A DNA stretch of 58,291 nucleotides from positions 1-58,291 of the forward strand of contig VSND01000023.1 of NCBI GenBank assembly GCA_009774145.1, in the 5' to 3' direction. The DNA comes from Lachnospiraceae bacterium (GTDB lineage Bacteria > Bacillota > Clostridia > Lachnospirales > Lachnospiraceae). The notes under the pieces were generated by a model. That model was not told the DNA's origin. It searched no databases and saw only the letters and a list, made by a program, of their open reading frames with translations. Shown in pieces: positions 7,933-16,880 of this stretch (the stretch's first letter is position 1; each line of letters opens with the position of its first letter). Position numbers and translations under genes: made by a program.

Positions 7933-10131
7933 TTACTCCCCTTCCTGCTGTTTCGCAATTTTGAAATGCATCTGGTATCCGCAGTATTCCCCGCTCTGAT
8001 CCGGCAGCGGAATCCCGGTCTCCATCAGTGCATCCGACGCATAGGTTTTTCCGCTGGATGTCTCTTCATACATGCAGCCCGGCTTCAGGCCCTTCAGGCA
8101 GATATAGGTCACCGGCATGTTTCCATGGATCTCCTGCATAACCACACTCACCAGAATCTCCGATCCGTCCTCCGAAAGAAACTCCCATGCACCTGCCGCA
8201 TCCTTCCCGGGATCCGTCAGACGGTAATACAGACCGTTATGTATCAATTTCGCATACTCTCTGTACCTGTGCACCTGTTCCCGGATCTGCTCCTTTTCCA
8301 CCTCCAGCAGTGTACCCGGATCCAGCTCATAGCCGAAGGTTCCCGCCATGGCAGTGATCCCTCTGGTACGAAACGGCGTCAGCCTGCCGGTCTGGTGATT
8401 CGGCACGGCAGACACATGGGAGCCGACCGCCGATATGGGATAACCGAAGGAGGTCCCGTACTGAATCTGGAGCCGGTCCAGAGCATCGGTATTGTCGCTG
8501 CACCAGATCTGCGGCGTATAATAGAGCATGCCGGCGTCAAACCTTCCGCCGCCGCCGCTGCAGCCTTCCAGAAGAATGTCCGGATACCGCTGTACCAGCC
8601 GTTCCAGAAAATCATACAGCCCAAGCACATAATCATGCTGGACTCTTCCCTGATCCTCTGTACGTCTGGAATAGCAGTCCGAAAGGCTCCGGTTCATATC
8701 CCATTTCACATATTCGATGTTCCCCTGATCCAGAATACTGCATATCTTTTCAAAAATAGAATCCACCACGTCCCGTCTGGAAAAATCCAGCACCAGCTGA
8801 TTCCGGGCGCGCACCGGATTGCGTCCGGGCACCGACAGCACCCAGTCCGGATGCTTCCGGTACAGTTCACTGTCCTCATTGATCCCTTCCGGTTCGATCC
8901 AGATGCCGAATTTCACTCCCAGACCGTTGATCCTGCGGATCAGGCTGCCCAGAGATTCTCCCAGCTTCTCTTCGTTGACATACCAGTCTCCCAGACCGCT
9001 GTTGTCGTCATCCCGCTTGCCAAACCAGCCGTCATCCATGACCAGCATGTCGATTCCCAGATCCGCCGACTGCTTCGCCAGCTCATAGATGGATGCGCCG
9101 GTAATGTCAAAGTAGGACGCCTCCCAGCTGTTCAGAAGGATCGGACGACCGCCGTCCCGGTATCTGCCCCTGCATACATGGTCGCGGATGCACCGGTGCA
9201 GGTTCTGTGACAGCTCTGCCAGTCCCCGGCTGCTGTAAGTCAGAATCACCTCCGGCACATGGAATTTTCCTTTGGGTTCCACCGGATAGGAAAACAGCTC
9301 ATCCGACAGCCCCAGAAGCGCCCGGGTCTGTCCGAACTGGTCCTTTTCCACTTCTCCTTTAAAATTGCCGCTGTACACAAAGGACATGGCATAGCAGCTT
9401 CCTGCGTCCTCTGTCGTCTCCCGTCCCGCCAGAATCAGCATGGGATTGTACTGATGGCTGGACGTGCCTCTGCGGCTTCCGATCACCTGCGCGCCGTGTG
9501 TCACCGGTGCCCGCTGTACATTTCGTTCCATGGCATGGCGTCCATGGAACGTAATCAGATCAAACGCTCCATGAAGCCAGTCCAGACACGCCGCCTGTGC
9601 CTTTTCCAGCCAGATCTTCTCTTTGCCGGGATTCTCGATCACGGCGCTTCTTGTGATGATGTTCTGTTCCGGGAGCACGCCGTAGAGCAGAGTCATCCGG
9701 ACTCCGGTCGCCGGATCTTCCATGTAAATCTCCAGTGTCTGTGCTTCCTCTTTTGATGCATACACTGCCGGAAGACCCAAAAGACCATATTTCCCATCTG
9801 AAATCCGATAACCGTTATAACGGAAATCGCAGCCGTAAGAGCCATCCGGATTTTTTATAATGACCGCCGGACTCCTGTAATCCCCTGTCCCCTGACAGGG
9901 CAGCTCCTGTGGCAGTGCATCCATGGAATACGTCCGGTCTGTTCCCGCATCATAGGGATTTCCGGAAAATCCACGGTCTGCATAGTTCAGGAGATAGTCC
10001 ATACACCCACCGGTCTTCCGACCATAATACAGGTGCAACAGGAATCCGTATCTGTCCACTTTCATCTGGTAGGTGGTATCTTTCGTATGCAATGTAAATG
10101 TTCTGTCCTGTTCTGCAAATAATATACTCAT
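7933..10131 (-). CDS. GH36 alpha-galactosidase
   Basis: A cytoplasmic alpha-galactosidase of 732 residues, the usual size of the bacterial Aga/RafA-type tetrameric enzymes. It hydrolyses terminal alpha-1,6-galactose from melibiose, raffinose and stachyose. The nucleophile Asp is in VKWDMNRSLSD and the acid/base Asp in WCSDNTDA; the LLEGCSGGGGRFD loop and MDDGWFGKRDDD are typical of GH36. I choose the ATG at 10131 (MSILFAEQ) because AAGGAG precedes it; a further in-frame TTG at 10188 lacks one. Its 3' end is tightly coupled to the GH13 gene. About 190 nt separate it from the permease gene upstream, including arms ACGGGTATC (10223-10231) and GATACCCGT (10275-10283) that could stabilise or attenuate the mRNA. 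Confidence 0.92.
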   Translation of the reverse strand: MSILFAEQDRTFTLHTKDTTYQMKVDRYGFLLHLYYGRKTGGCMDYLLNYADRGFSGNPYDAGTDRTYSMDALPQELPCQGTGDYRSPAVIIKNPDGSYGCDFRYNGYRISDGKYGLLGLPAVYASKEEAQTLEIYMEDPATGVRMTLLYGVLPEQNIITRSAVIENPGKEKIWLEKAQAACLDWLHGAFDLITFHGRHAMERNVQRAPVTHGAQVIGSRRGTSSHQYNPMLILAGRETTEDAGSCYAMSFVYSGNFKGEVEKDQFGQTRALLGLSDELFSYPVEPKGKFHVPEVILTYSSRGLAELSQNLHRCIRDHVCRGRYRDGGRPILLNSWEASYFDITGASIYELAKQSADLGIDMLVMDDGWFGKRDDDNSGLGDWYVNEEKLGESLGSLIRRINGLGVKFGIWIEPEGINEDSELYRKHPDWVLSVPGRNPVRARNQLVLDFSRRDVVDSIFEKICSILDQGNIEYVKWDMNRSLSDCYSRRTEDQGRVQHDYVLGLYDFLERLVQRYPDILLEGCSGGGGRFDAGMLYYTPQIWCSDNTDALDRLQIQYGTSFGYPISAVGSHVSAVPNHQTGRLTPFRTRGITAMAGTFGYELDPGTLLEVEKEQIREQVHRYREYAKLIHNGLYYRLTDPGKDAAGAWEFLSEDGSEILVSVVMQEIHGNMPVTYICLKGLKPGCMYEETSSGKTYASDALMETGIPLPDQSGEYCGYQMHFKIAKQQEGE

Positions 10132-10323
10132 GCCGCCTTTTGTCTCCTTCGTTTCAATATGATACCTGATTAGACTCCCGTTGTCCAATACTTTTTCTGC
10201 TTTTCCTTTCAGAAACGACCATACGGGTATCAGAAAGCATCCAAATACAGGCTGACCTGCATCCTTCGCTCTCCGATACCCGTGTTTACAGGCCGTATAT
10301 ACAGTTTGAGATTTGCCTTTGTT

Positions 10324-11169
10324 TTATTTCACCGCACCGTTTACAACACCGTTGAGGATCTGCTTCTGACAGATGATATAGAAGATCAGCAGAGGCAGCA
10401 GTGCCAGCAGGTACGATGCAAATGCCAGATTGTAGTTGGTACCGAACTGGGTCTGGAAGGACATCTGCGCCAGCGGCAGCGTGTTCAGACCGCTTCCGGA
10501 CATGATAACCAGCGGAGTCATCACGTCATTCCATACGCTCAGTGCAGTAATGACTGCCACGGTTGCATGCATGGGCTTCATGATCGGGAAGATGATCTTC
10601 CAGTAAGTCGTCCAGGTGGTAGCGCCGTCCACACGCGCCGCCTCTTCCAGGGCAATCGGAATATTCACCAGATAACCGGAATACAGCATCAGGTTCATGG
10701 GCATATAGAACACCACATAACAGATGATAACACCGAAGATATTGGCGATTCCCCACTGTGAAGTCTGTTTTACCAGAGGCATCATCAGGATTGCGAACGG
10801 TACAAACATACCGCTGACAATATACAGATATGCCAGGTTGTACCATTTGCTCTTTGCCTTGTTTCTTCCGATGGCATAACCAACCATGGAATGCAGAACT
10901 ACGGACAGCACCACGGTAACACCGGTAATCAGAAGGCTGTTGCGAAGAGAATTCCAGAAATCCGTCACGCGCATGGCTTCTGCAAAGTTCGAGAAGCTCC
11001 AGGTCTTCGGCAGCGACAGGATTCCAGAGATACTGTTGGTCATCTCCGACGGCTGCTTGAACGCGATCACAATGGTCATGTAAAGGGGAAAGATAATCGT
11101 GATCAGTCCAAGGATCAGCAGGATTGTAACAGGCATGTTATATCTTTCTTTTACTTTCAGATCTTTCAT
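10324..11169 (-). CDS. Sugar ABC transporter permease (MalG/MsmG family)
   Basis: A membrane component of a CUT1-type carbohydrate importer (281 residues, about six transmembrane helices). The ATPase-contact loop is visible as EEAARVDGATTWTTYW, matching the EAA motif of this family. The AAGGAGG ribosome site lies inside the end of the upstream permease gene, and the ATG overlaps the preceding stop codon, so the two permeases are translationally coupled. With the binding protein and the GH36 enzyme it most likely imports alpha-galactosides such as raffinose or melibiose. No ATPase gene is in the operon. Confidence 0.92.
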   Translation of the reverse strand: MKDLKVKERYNMPVTILLILGLITIIFPLYMTIVIAFKQPSEMTNSISGILSLPKTWSFSNFAEAMRVTDFWNSLRNSLLITGVTVVLSVVLHSMVGYAIGRNKAKSKWYNLAYLYIVSGMFVPFAILMMPLVKQTSQWGIANIFGVIICYVVFYMPMNLMLYSGYLVNIPIALEEAARVDGATTWTTYWKIIFPIMKPMHATVAVITALSVWNDVMTPLVIMSGSGLNTLPLAQMSFQTQFGTNYNLAFASYLLALLPLLIFYIICQKQILNGVVNGAVK

Positions 11170-12020
11170 TATAACTGCTCCTCCTTACTGCTTGTAAACT
11201 GAAGCTGTGCCACTGAGAATGCCACAATGATGACAAAGAACAGCACTGCGTTGGCACTCTGGAAACCAAACTGTCCGCCTGCCATACCATTGTTGTAGAT
11301 CAGGAAGGAAATGGACTCGGTGCTCTGTGCCGGGCCGCCCTTGGTCAATGCCATGATCTGGTCGAATACCATCAGGAAGTTCTTGCCGGACAGTACCATG
11401 TTGATGCTGAAGAACGGAATGATCAGCGGGAAGGTCAGGCTCTTGAAACGCTCCCAGCCGGTTGCTCCGTCGATGGAGCCCGCCTCATATACGTCCTCCG
11501 GTACCGTCGACAGACCGGATATGTAGATGATCGTGTTCATGGCGATGGCCTGCCATGCACAGACAGCCACGATACCGACCCATGCCCAGGTGGAGCTTGC
11601 AAGAATACTGGTTGTATGGAACAGCGCCGGAATGATGTAGGTAAAGAAATAGTTGAAGATATAACCTACAACCAGCGCGCCCAGAATGTTGGGAATGAAG
11701 TACATTCCTCTTAAGGTGCTCTTGAACTTGATCTTGCTGTTCAGGCCCAGCGCCAGAATCAGGCTGATCACGTTGGTCACGATGGTCGCTGCCACTGCCA
11801 TCTTCAGAGTGAACAGATAGGACTTGCCCACACGGCCGTCCTGGAACAGGTCGATATAGTTCCGAAGACCAACCCAGTCATAAGTGCCGTATCCTCTGAA
11901 GTTCGTAAAACTGTACATCACACCCTTGATCAAAGGCAGGGTATTAAAAGCAAAGAACAGTGCGACGATGGGGATCGTCATCAGCATAAACGTTCTTTTT
12001 CTGTCATTGGCATTTTTCAT
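11169..12020 (-). CDS. Sugar ABC transporter permease (MalF/MsmF family)
   Basis: Partner permease (283 residues) of the CUT1 importer. An N-terminal cytoplasmic stretch is followed by about six helices, and the ATPase-contact loop reads YEAGSIDGATGWERF. A good ribosome site (GAGAGGAG) precedes the ATG. It lies 20 nt after the binding protein gene and overlaps the MalG-type gene by one base, the classic E-F-G order of msm/raf operons. Confidence 0.92.
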   Translation of the reverse strand: MKNANDRKRTFMLMTIPIVALFFAFNTLPLIKGVMYSFTNFRGYGTYDWVGLRNYIDLFQDGRVGKSYLFTLKMAVAATIVTNVISLILALGLNSKIKFKSTLRGMYFIPNILGALVVGYIFNYFFTYIIPALFHTTSILASSTWAWVGIVAVCAWQAIAMNTIIYISGLSTVPEDVYEAGSIDGATGWERFKSLTFPLIIPFFSINMVLSGKNFLMVFDQIMALTKGGPAQSTESISFLIYNNGMAGGQFGFQSANAVLFFVIIVAFSVAQLQFTSSKEEQL

Positions 12021-12040
12021 GTCTTCTCACTCCTCTCCCT

Positions 12041-13336
12041 CTACGGATTGCCGTTCTGCGCGTTATAATCTTTTACCATCTGGATAATATCACGGTTATA
12101 CCGTACCCAGTCCGTATCAAACTTTGTAAGAAACGCATCCACATCCTGCTCGATCAGGAACGTCTGGATCTGTGCGTCCACTGCCATCTCAGACGGATAA
12201 TAGTGATCCTGATAGTCCGCAATCTTACCCTCTGTGATGTACTGTGTCATGCCATCCAGATTCGGTGCCAGTGTGAAGTCTCCCGATTTACAGGGAACCG
12301 CACTCTGATCATCCAGATACATCTGCAGGTTCTCATCTGCCAGAAGGAAATTCAGGACTTCATAAGCTGCCTCTTTTCTTCCCTCATCTTCACAGGCTTT
12401 TGTGATGCAGAACTGCAGGTCCACGCCGGAGTTCAGAATCTGTCCATTCGGATCGCTGCTGCCCGGCGTCACAAAGGAATCAATATCCATATCCGGATTT
12501 ACCGACTTGATCTGCGGAACCGCATAGCTTCCGATGGCGAACATGGCGGATTCTCCATTGGCAAATGCCGTACATGCGTCATTATAGCCATATGCGAAGG
12601 GCCCGTCCTCCCCATAACTTACAAGTGTCTGAATCTTCTCCGCCACTTCCCTGTATTCATCAGCGAATACCGTCTTGCCTGCATTTACCTGCTGGCAGAC
12701 ATCTGCCGGCGCCAGGTCGACTGCAAGCGAATTCCACGGTGCCAGACAGGTCCATGTATCCTTAAATCCATAGTAGAACGGAAGGATACCCTCTGCCTTG
12801 ATGGTCTCGCAAAGCGTGATCATCTCTTCCCAGGTTGTGGGAATCTCCCATCCGTGCTCCCTGAACATCTCCCGGTTATACAGGATACCCGCCGCGTTCG
12901 CCACATAGGGCACGCCGTAGGTTCCTTCTGTGGGGACAAATTCCAGTCCTTCCAGAATATCCCGGTATCCCTGATTGATGTCTGTAATGCCCGGATAATC
13001 GGATACATCTGCCAGAATTCCGGCATCGATGAAATAAGAGTAGTTGATGTCGCCGCCGATCCCCAGAATGTCCGGATAATCCTCCCGGATAAATCTGGTC
13101 TTCAGGATCGTCATGGCATCATTGGGAGAATCAATCTTCAGGAGGATATCGTCATGAGTTTTGTTAAACTCCTCCTCCAGCTGCTCGAACACATCCACCG
13201 CCTCCGGTTTGTAATGTACAAGCTCGATCACGATCTTGCCGTCTTCGGCTTCACTGCCTCCGCAGCCGGTCAAGAACATCGAAGCGGGCAATGTACACGC
13301 CAGTAGAAGGCTTATCATTTTTTCCCTCTTTCTCAT
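12041..13336 (-). CDS. Lipoprotein sugar-binding protein of the ABC importer
   Basis: An extracellular solute-binding protein of family 1 (about 431 residues). The N-terminus MRKREKMISLL is followed by a hydrophobic stretch and the lipobox LTGC, so the mature protein is anchored through a lipid on the cysteine. The mature part reads IVIELVHYKPEAVDVFEQL and has the general pattern of MsmE/RafE-type proteins. The chosen ATG (13336) lies 9 nt after AAGGAG; the frame stays open further upstream but without a ribosome site. First gene of the operon, so transcribed most strongly, which suits the excess of binding protein these systems need. Confidence 0.9.
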   Translation of the reverse strand: MRKREKMISLLLACTLPASMFLTGCGGSEAEDGKIVIELVHYKPEAVDVFEQLEEEFNKTHDDILLKIDSPNDAMTILKTRFIREDYPDILGIGGDINYSYFIDAGILADVSDYPGITDINQGYRDILEGLEFVPTEGTYGVPYVANAAGILYNREMFREHGWEIPTTWEEMITLCETIKAEGILPFYYGFKDTWTCLAPWNSLAVDLAPADVCQQVNAGKTVFADEYREVAEKIQTLVSYGEDGPFAYGYNDACTAFANGESAMFAIGSYAVPQIKSVNPDMDIDSFVTPGSSDPNGQILNSGVDLQFCITKACEDEGRKEAAYEVLNFLLADENLQMYLDDQSAVPCKSGDFTLAPNLDGMTQYITEGKIADYQDHYYPSEMAVDAQIQTFLIEQDVDAFLTKFDTDWVRYNRDIIQMVKDYNAQNGNP

Positions 13337-13387
13337 CCCATTTTGCTCCTTTCTTTGTTGGATGTAACACTGATTTTTTGTAACTAT

Positions 13388-13508
13388 ATTATAACATCCC
13401 AAAATGCGTCTATAAATATCATGTTTTTTCCTCTTTTATGCCATTATGCCGTTTTTCTGCTGATATCAGAAAAATCATATGGCATTTTGGTATATTTTAA
13501 GTTATACT
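13388..13508. promoter_or_regulatory. Divergent promoter region with paired GCATTTTGGNAT boxes
   Basis: For the sugar operon (minus strand) a TATAAT at 13393-13388 has a weak TTTATA -35 at 13416-13411 with 17-nt spacing, as expected of an activator-dependent promoter. For the AraC gene a TATACT lies at 13503-13508. A 12-nt motif, GCATTTTGGNAT, occurs once on each strand in opposite orientation (minus copy at 13396-13407, plus copy at 13482-13493), each just upstream of the respective -10. These are the best candidates for AraC-type regulator sites. Confidence 0.55.
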
Positions 13509-13562
13509 GAATAAAAGCAGATTTCTGTACAGAATGCACAAAAATATTTGGAGGCGGCTTAC

Positions 13563-14426
13563 ATGAAGGACATTTTATTCTCCATATTTCCCAATGAAAA
13601 CTTTGTCGACCTGAATCTCTATCAGTTTGGGTGGGAACGCTGTGCACCCTCCCACAGCTTCGGACCTGCCGCGCGTTCCCACTATCTGTTCCATTATGTC
13701 ATATCCGGAACAGGCACTCTGAATGCGGATGATTCTTCCGGAAATACAAGAACCTACCAGATCAAAAGCGGACAGGGGTTCATGATCTTTCCCCAGCAGA
13801 TCAATACCTATATTGCAGACCGGGATCTCCCATGGGAATATGTCTGGATCGAATTTGACGGCCTTCGCGTCAAAGAAGCCATCTCAATTGCCGGGCTTTC
13901 TCCCGACCGACCGATCTATCATGCCCATTCCCGGGACATCCGGGAGACCATGATGCAGGAAATGCTGTATATTGCACAGCACGGCGATATGACTCCCTTT
14001 CACCTCATGGGACACCTGTATCTTTTTCTGGACGCCCTGACCCGTTCCATCGCACCGGTCCGCCTCATCGCTTCCAAGCCCGGCAAACTCCGGGATTTCT
14101 ATATCCACGAGGCTCTGGCTTTCATCGAACAGAATTTTCAAAACGATATCTCCGTGGAAGATATCGCAGATAACTGCGGCCTGAACCGGAGTTATTTCGG
14201 CAAAATCTTTAAGAATGCAGTCGGACGGACTCCGCAGGATTTTCTGCTGAATTACCGCATGACAAAGGCCGCCGAGCTTCTGAAGCTGACCCAGCTGTCC
14301 ATCGGCGATATCGGCAAGGCCGTAGGCTATGACAACCAGCTCCATTTCTCCAGAGCCTTTAAAAATATATACCGTCTCTCACCGCGGACATGGCGCAACC
14401 AGAATCAGATGAATCTGCAGGCATGA
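13563..14426 (+). CDS. AraC-family regulator of the alpha-galactoside operon
   Basis: A transcription regulator of 287 residues. The N-terminal half is a cupin-like sugar-sensing domain (HYVISGTGTLN, GQGFMIFPQQ). The C-terminal 100 residues hold two helix-turn-helix motifs (ISVEDIADNCGLNRSYFGK; IGDIGKAVGYDNQLHFSRAF). It is divergent from the ABC/GH36/GH13 operon, in the place of MsmR in streptococcal msm loci, so I infer that it activates that operon when the sugar is present. The ATG at 13563 follows GGAGG with good spacing; an in-frame TTG 15 nt upstream is less likely. Confidence 0.9.
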   Translation: MKDILFSIFPNENFVDLNLYQFGWERCAPSHSFGPAARSHYLFHYVISGTGTLNADDSSGNTRTYQIKSGQGFMIFPQQINTYIADRDLPWEYVWIEFDGLRVKEAISIAGLSPDRPIYHAHSRDIRETMMQEMLYIAQHGDMTPFHLMGHLYLFLDALTRSIAPVRLIASKPGKLRDFYIHEALAFIEQNFQNDISVEDIADNCGLNRSYFGKIFKNAVGRTPQDFLLNYRMTKAAELLKLTQLSIGDIGKAVGYDNQLHFSRAFKNIYRLSPRTWRNQNQMNLQA

Positions 14427-14467
14427 AAAAGGCGCAGAGCCTGCCAAAGGGACAGACACTCTGCACC
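14426..14467 (-). terminator. Terminator between convergent AraC and GH31 genes
   Basis: Stem GGCGCAGAG (14431-14439) with CTCTGCACC (14459-14467). Read on the minus strand it ends in TTTTT, which suits the GH31 gene; on the plus strand the U tract is poor. Confidence 0.7.
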
Positions 14468-14478
14468 TTGCAGAGCCG

Positions 14479-16479
14479 TTATTCCATTTTCAGAGTTCTT
14501 ACTTTCTCCGGATCCTCATAATTCTTGTGAACTCCGTCGTCATCGTAGAACCTGTATTCTGCACCCGGATATCCGATCAGTGTCAGATGTTCTGTATCCA
14601 GCGCTTCCACATATTCCGCAGCTGCTGCAAGAGGAATGCATCTGTCTCTGCGGATAAAGAGCGGCACCTCGTTCAGGGCAATCTCCACATAATGATGTCC
14701 GGCAGGCAGGATCTCTTCATACAGAGAGCCGTCCGGCAAAAATTTAACAAACTTCATCTCTTCCGGCAGATAGACATAACGCCCTTTTGCATTCTGGGTA
14801 TACACAGGAGCGATCATGATCTCATCTCCCAGCATCAGCTGATCTTCCACCTGCAATGCGTGTGCGTCCTCCGGGTAGACAAATGCAGTCGGTTTAAAAT
14901 ACAGGTCATCATTCAACGCCGCCTTCATGTACTCGCTGTACAGATACGGGATCAGACGGTAGCGCACCTGGATCACATGGCAAAAGTCCGCCGGATCTCC
15001 AAACTGATAGCACTCCTGTTCTCTCGTTCCCATTGCCGAATGATTACGCATCAGCGGCGCAAACACGCCAAGCGCCATCCAGCGAAGCAAAAGGTCCCGC
15101 GTGGTATCCGATCCAAAACCGCCCAGATCCGCGCCGGTATACAAAAATCCGCACATATTCAGGGACGGCAGCATCTTCAGATTCAGCAGGATATGACTCC
15201 ACCAGGACCGGTTGTCTCCGGTCCAGATACCGCCGTAGCGGTGCATCCCGATACAGGAGGAACGGGAGAACATGAGAAAACGTCTGTCCGGATCGATCCG
15301 CTCAAAAGCCTCTCCCGCCGCTCTTGTCATGTTAAAACCGAACAGATTGTGAACTCTGTCATGCCGGACCCGCTCTCCGTCTGCTGTCTGATGATAGAAA
15401 GACCGGTAGTCTCTGTCATTGTTTGACAGACCCATAACTGCATCCTTTACCTGAAAGAAGACAGAATGTTCCCCGCTGGCATCCTGGAAGAATTCCTTCA
15501 CTGCCTCTTTTGCTTCCTGCACGCCCTTTGGTGTATAGAAGATCGCCGGCTCGTTCATATCGTTCCAGAAGCCCTCAATCCCCTGATCCGTCAGAATGCG
15601 GTATTTGTCTCCGAACCATTTTCTGGCCTCCGGATTCAGCACATCCGGAAAATGCGTCCATCCCGGCCACACAGCCGCCACAAAGTCGCTGCCGTCCTCC
15701 CGCTTGCAGAAGTAACCATGTTTCACTCCTTCTTCGTACACTTCATAGCCCGGTTCCACTTTTACCCCCGCGTCAATAATCGGAATCAGACGGATATGTT
15801 TTTCCTTCATCTCCCGGACAAATTCCGGGAAATCCGAAAACTCCTCTTCATTCAGGGTAAAATCTTTATACGCCTCCATATAGTCAATATCCATATAAAT
15901 CATATCCAGAGGAATCTGATTTTCCCGGTAACCTTCCGCCACCTTCCGGAAGTCCTCCTTCGTGCGGTATCCCCAGCGGCTCTGCCCGAACCCGAACGCA
16001 AATTTCGGCGGGATATAGCTTCTGCCGATGAGTTTTCGGAACTGTTTTACAATATCATACGCATTCGCTCCGTCAATCACATACAGATACAGATCCGCCG
16101 CCTGACAGGAGACCGTCAGCTGATCCGGCCTGGTATATCCGATATCAAACGTCATCTTTGACGGATAGTCAAAAAACAGTCCGAACTTACGTTCTCCTGA
16201 CACAACAATAAAATTGTGCGCACCGTACAAAGATCTCTTATCCTCCGTATGGTCCGGATCATCTGTACAGTCGCTGATGTAGCAGTAACCTCTCTTGTTC
16301 ATCCCCCGGTTTGCCTCTCCCAGACCATAGACCACATCTTCTTCATCAAGCGCGCAGGCAAACCGGAAACCGTCCTCCATGCAGACCGTCCCATATGCCG
16401 GAGTGCCTTTCACCGCCTCCATCTCTGTTGCAACAGATTCTGTCTCAAACGGAATTCCATAGACATATTTTCTGATCAT
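14479..16479 (-). CDS. GH31 alpha-glucosidase
   Basis: A family GH31 retaining alpha-glycosidase (666 residues, intracellular, no signal peptide). The nucleophile region reads GFWNDMNEPAIF and the acid/base region GIWTGDNRSWWSH, both diagnostic. The N-terminal beta-sandwich (VVYGLGEANRGMNKRGYCY) and the substrate region FGFGQSRWGYRTKEDF are present. Members split alpha-glucosides such as isomaltose or nigerose, or xylosides; this one looks like the glucosidase side, but the exact linkage cannot be read. GAAGGAGG precedes the ATG. It is monocistronic and diverges from the second AraC regulator, which could control it. Confidence 0.9.
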   Translation of the reverse strand: MIRKYVYGIPFETESVATEMEAVKGTPAYGTVCMEDGFRFACALDEEDVVYGLGEANRGMNKRGYCYISDCTDDPDHTEDKRSLYGAHNFIVVSGERKFGLFFDYPSKMTFDIGYTRPDQLTVSCQAADLYLYVIDGANAYDIVKQFRKLIGRSYIPPKFAFGFGQSRWGYRTKEDFRKVAEGYRENQIPLDMIYMDIDYMEAYKDFTLNEEEFSDFPEFVREMKEKHIRLIPIIDAGVKVEPGYEVYEEGVKHGYFCKREDGSDFVAAVWPGWTHFPDVLNPEARKWFGDKYRILTDQGIEGFWNDMNEPAIFYTPKGVQEAKEAVKEFFQDASGEHSVFFQVKDAVMGLSNNDRDYRSFYHQTADGERVRHDRVHNLFGFNMTRAAGEAFERIDPDRRFLMFSRSSCIGMHRYGGIWTGDNRSWWSHILLNLKMLPSLNMCGFLYTGADLGGFGSDTTRDLLLRWMALGVFAPLMRNHSAMGTREQECYQFGDPADFCHVIQVRYRLIPYLYSEYMKAALNDDLYFKPTAFVYPEDAHALQVEDQLMLGDEIMIAPVYTQNAKGRYVYLPEEMKFVKFLPDGSLYEEILPAGHHYVEIALNEVPLFIRRDRCIPLAAAAEYVEALDTEHLTLIGYPGAEYRFYDDDGVHKNYEDPEKVRTLKME

Positions 16480-16602
16480 GATACCTTCCTCCTTCTTGGA
16501 TTATCCTGTCCGAATTTTACTTTTCACACCCGCGTCGGGGCGTCCGGACCGCACGGACGTAAAGCTGAACTTACTGTTCAAACACCTGCTGGCTTTCAGC
16601 CC

Positions 16603-16760
16603 GTTATGGATATATATTTCTGGAAGACCCATGGAAGGGCGCCGGTCCTTAGGGCGCGTCTTTTGCGCCCTTAGTACCGCTGCTGCCCTTCATTAAGCGC
16701 AAGCGGGGTCTGGAAGGAATATATATCCATAACAGGCGTCCGAAGCAGGAGTGAGCAGTA
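16603..16760. repeat. Dispersed structured repeat, fullest copy (copy 2)
   Basis: Outer 15-bp perfect inverted repeats (GTTATGGATATATAT at 16603-16617 and its complement at 16719-16733) enclose about 100 nt. Inside is the hairpin AGGGCGC-GTCTTTT-GCGCCCT (16651-16671). The right flank (GGCGTCCGAAGCAGGAGTGA) recurs at 408-465 and the inner part recurs at 52142-52220. No open frame is credible. It occupies the 401-nt gap between the divergent GH31 and AraC genes. It could be a MITE-like palindromic element or a structured RNA. Confidence 0.75.
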
Positions 16761-16880
16761 ACAAACGGACTTCTTTATATGAAAGTATATATACTTTTTC
16801 TTGTGAATACTTGCATTATTCTGTATAATAAATAACACAATCCTGATATTTCGCAGTATGTTACAGAAAGGAGTCTTCCC

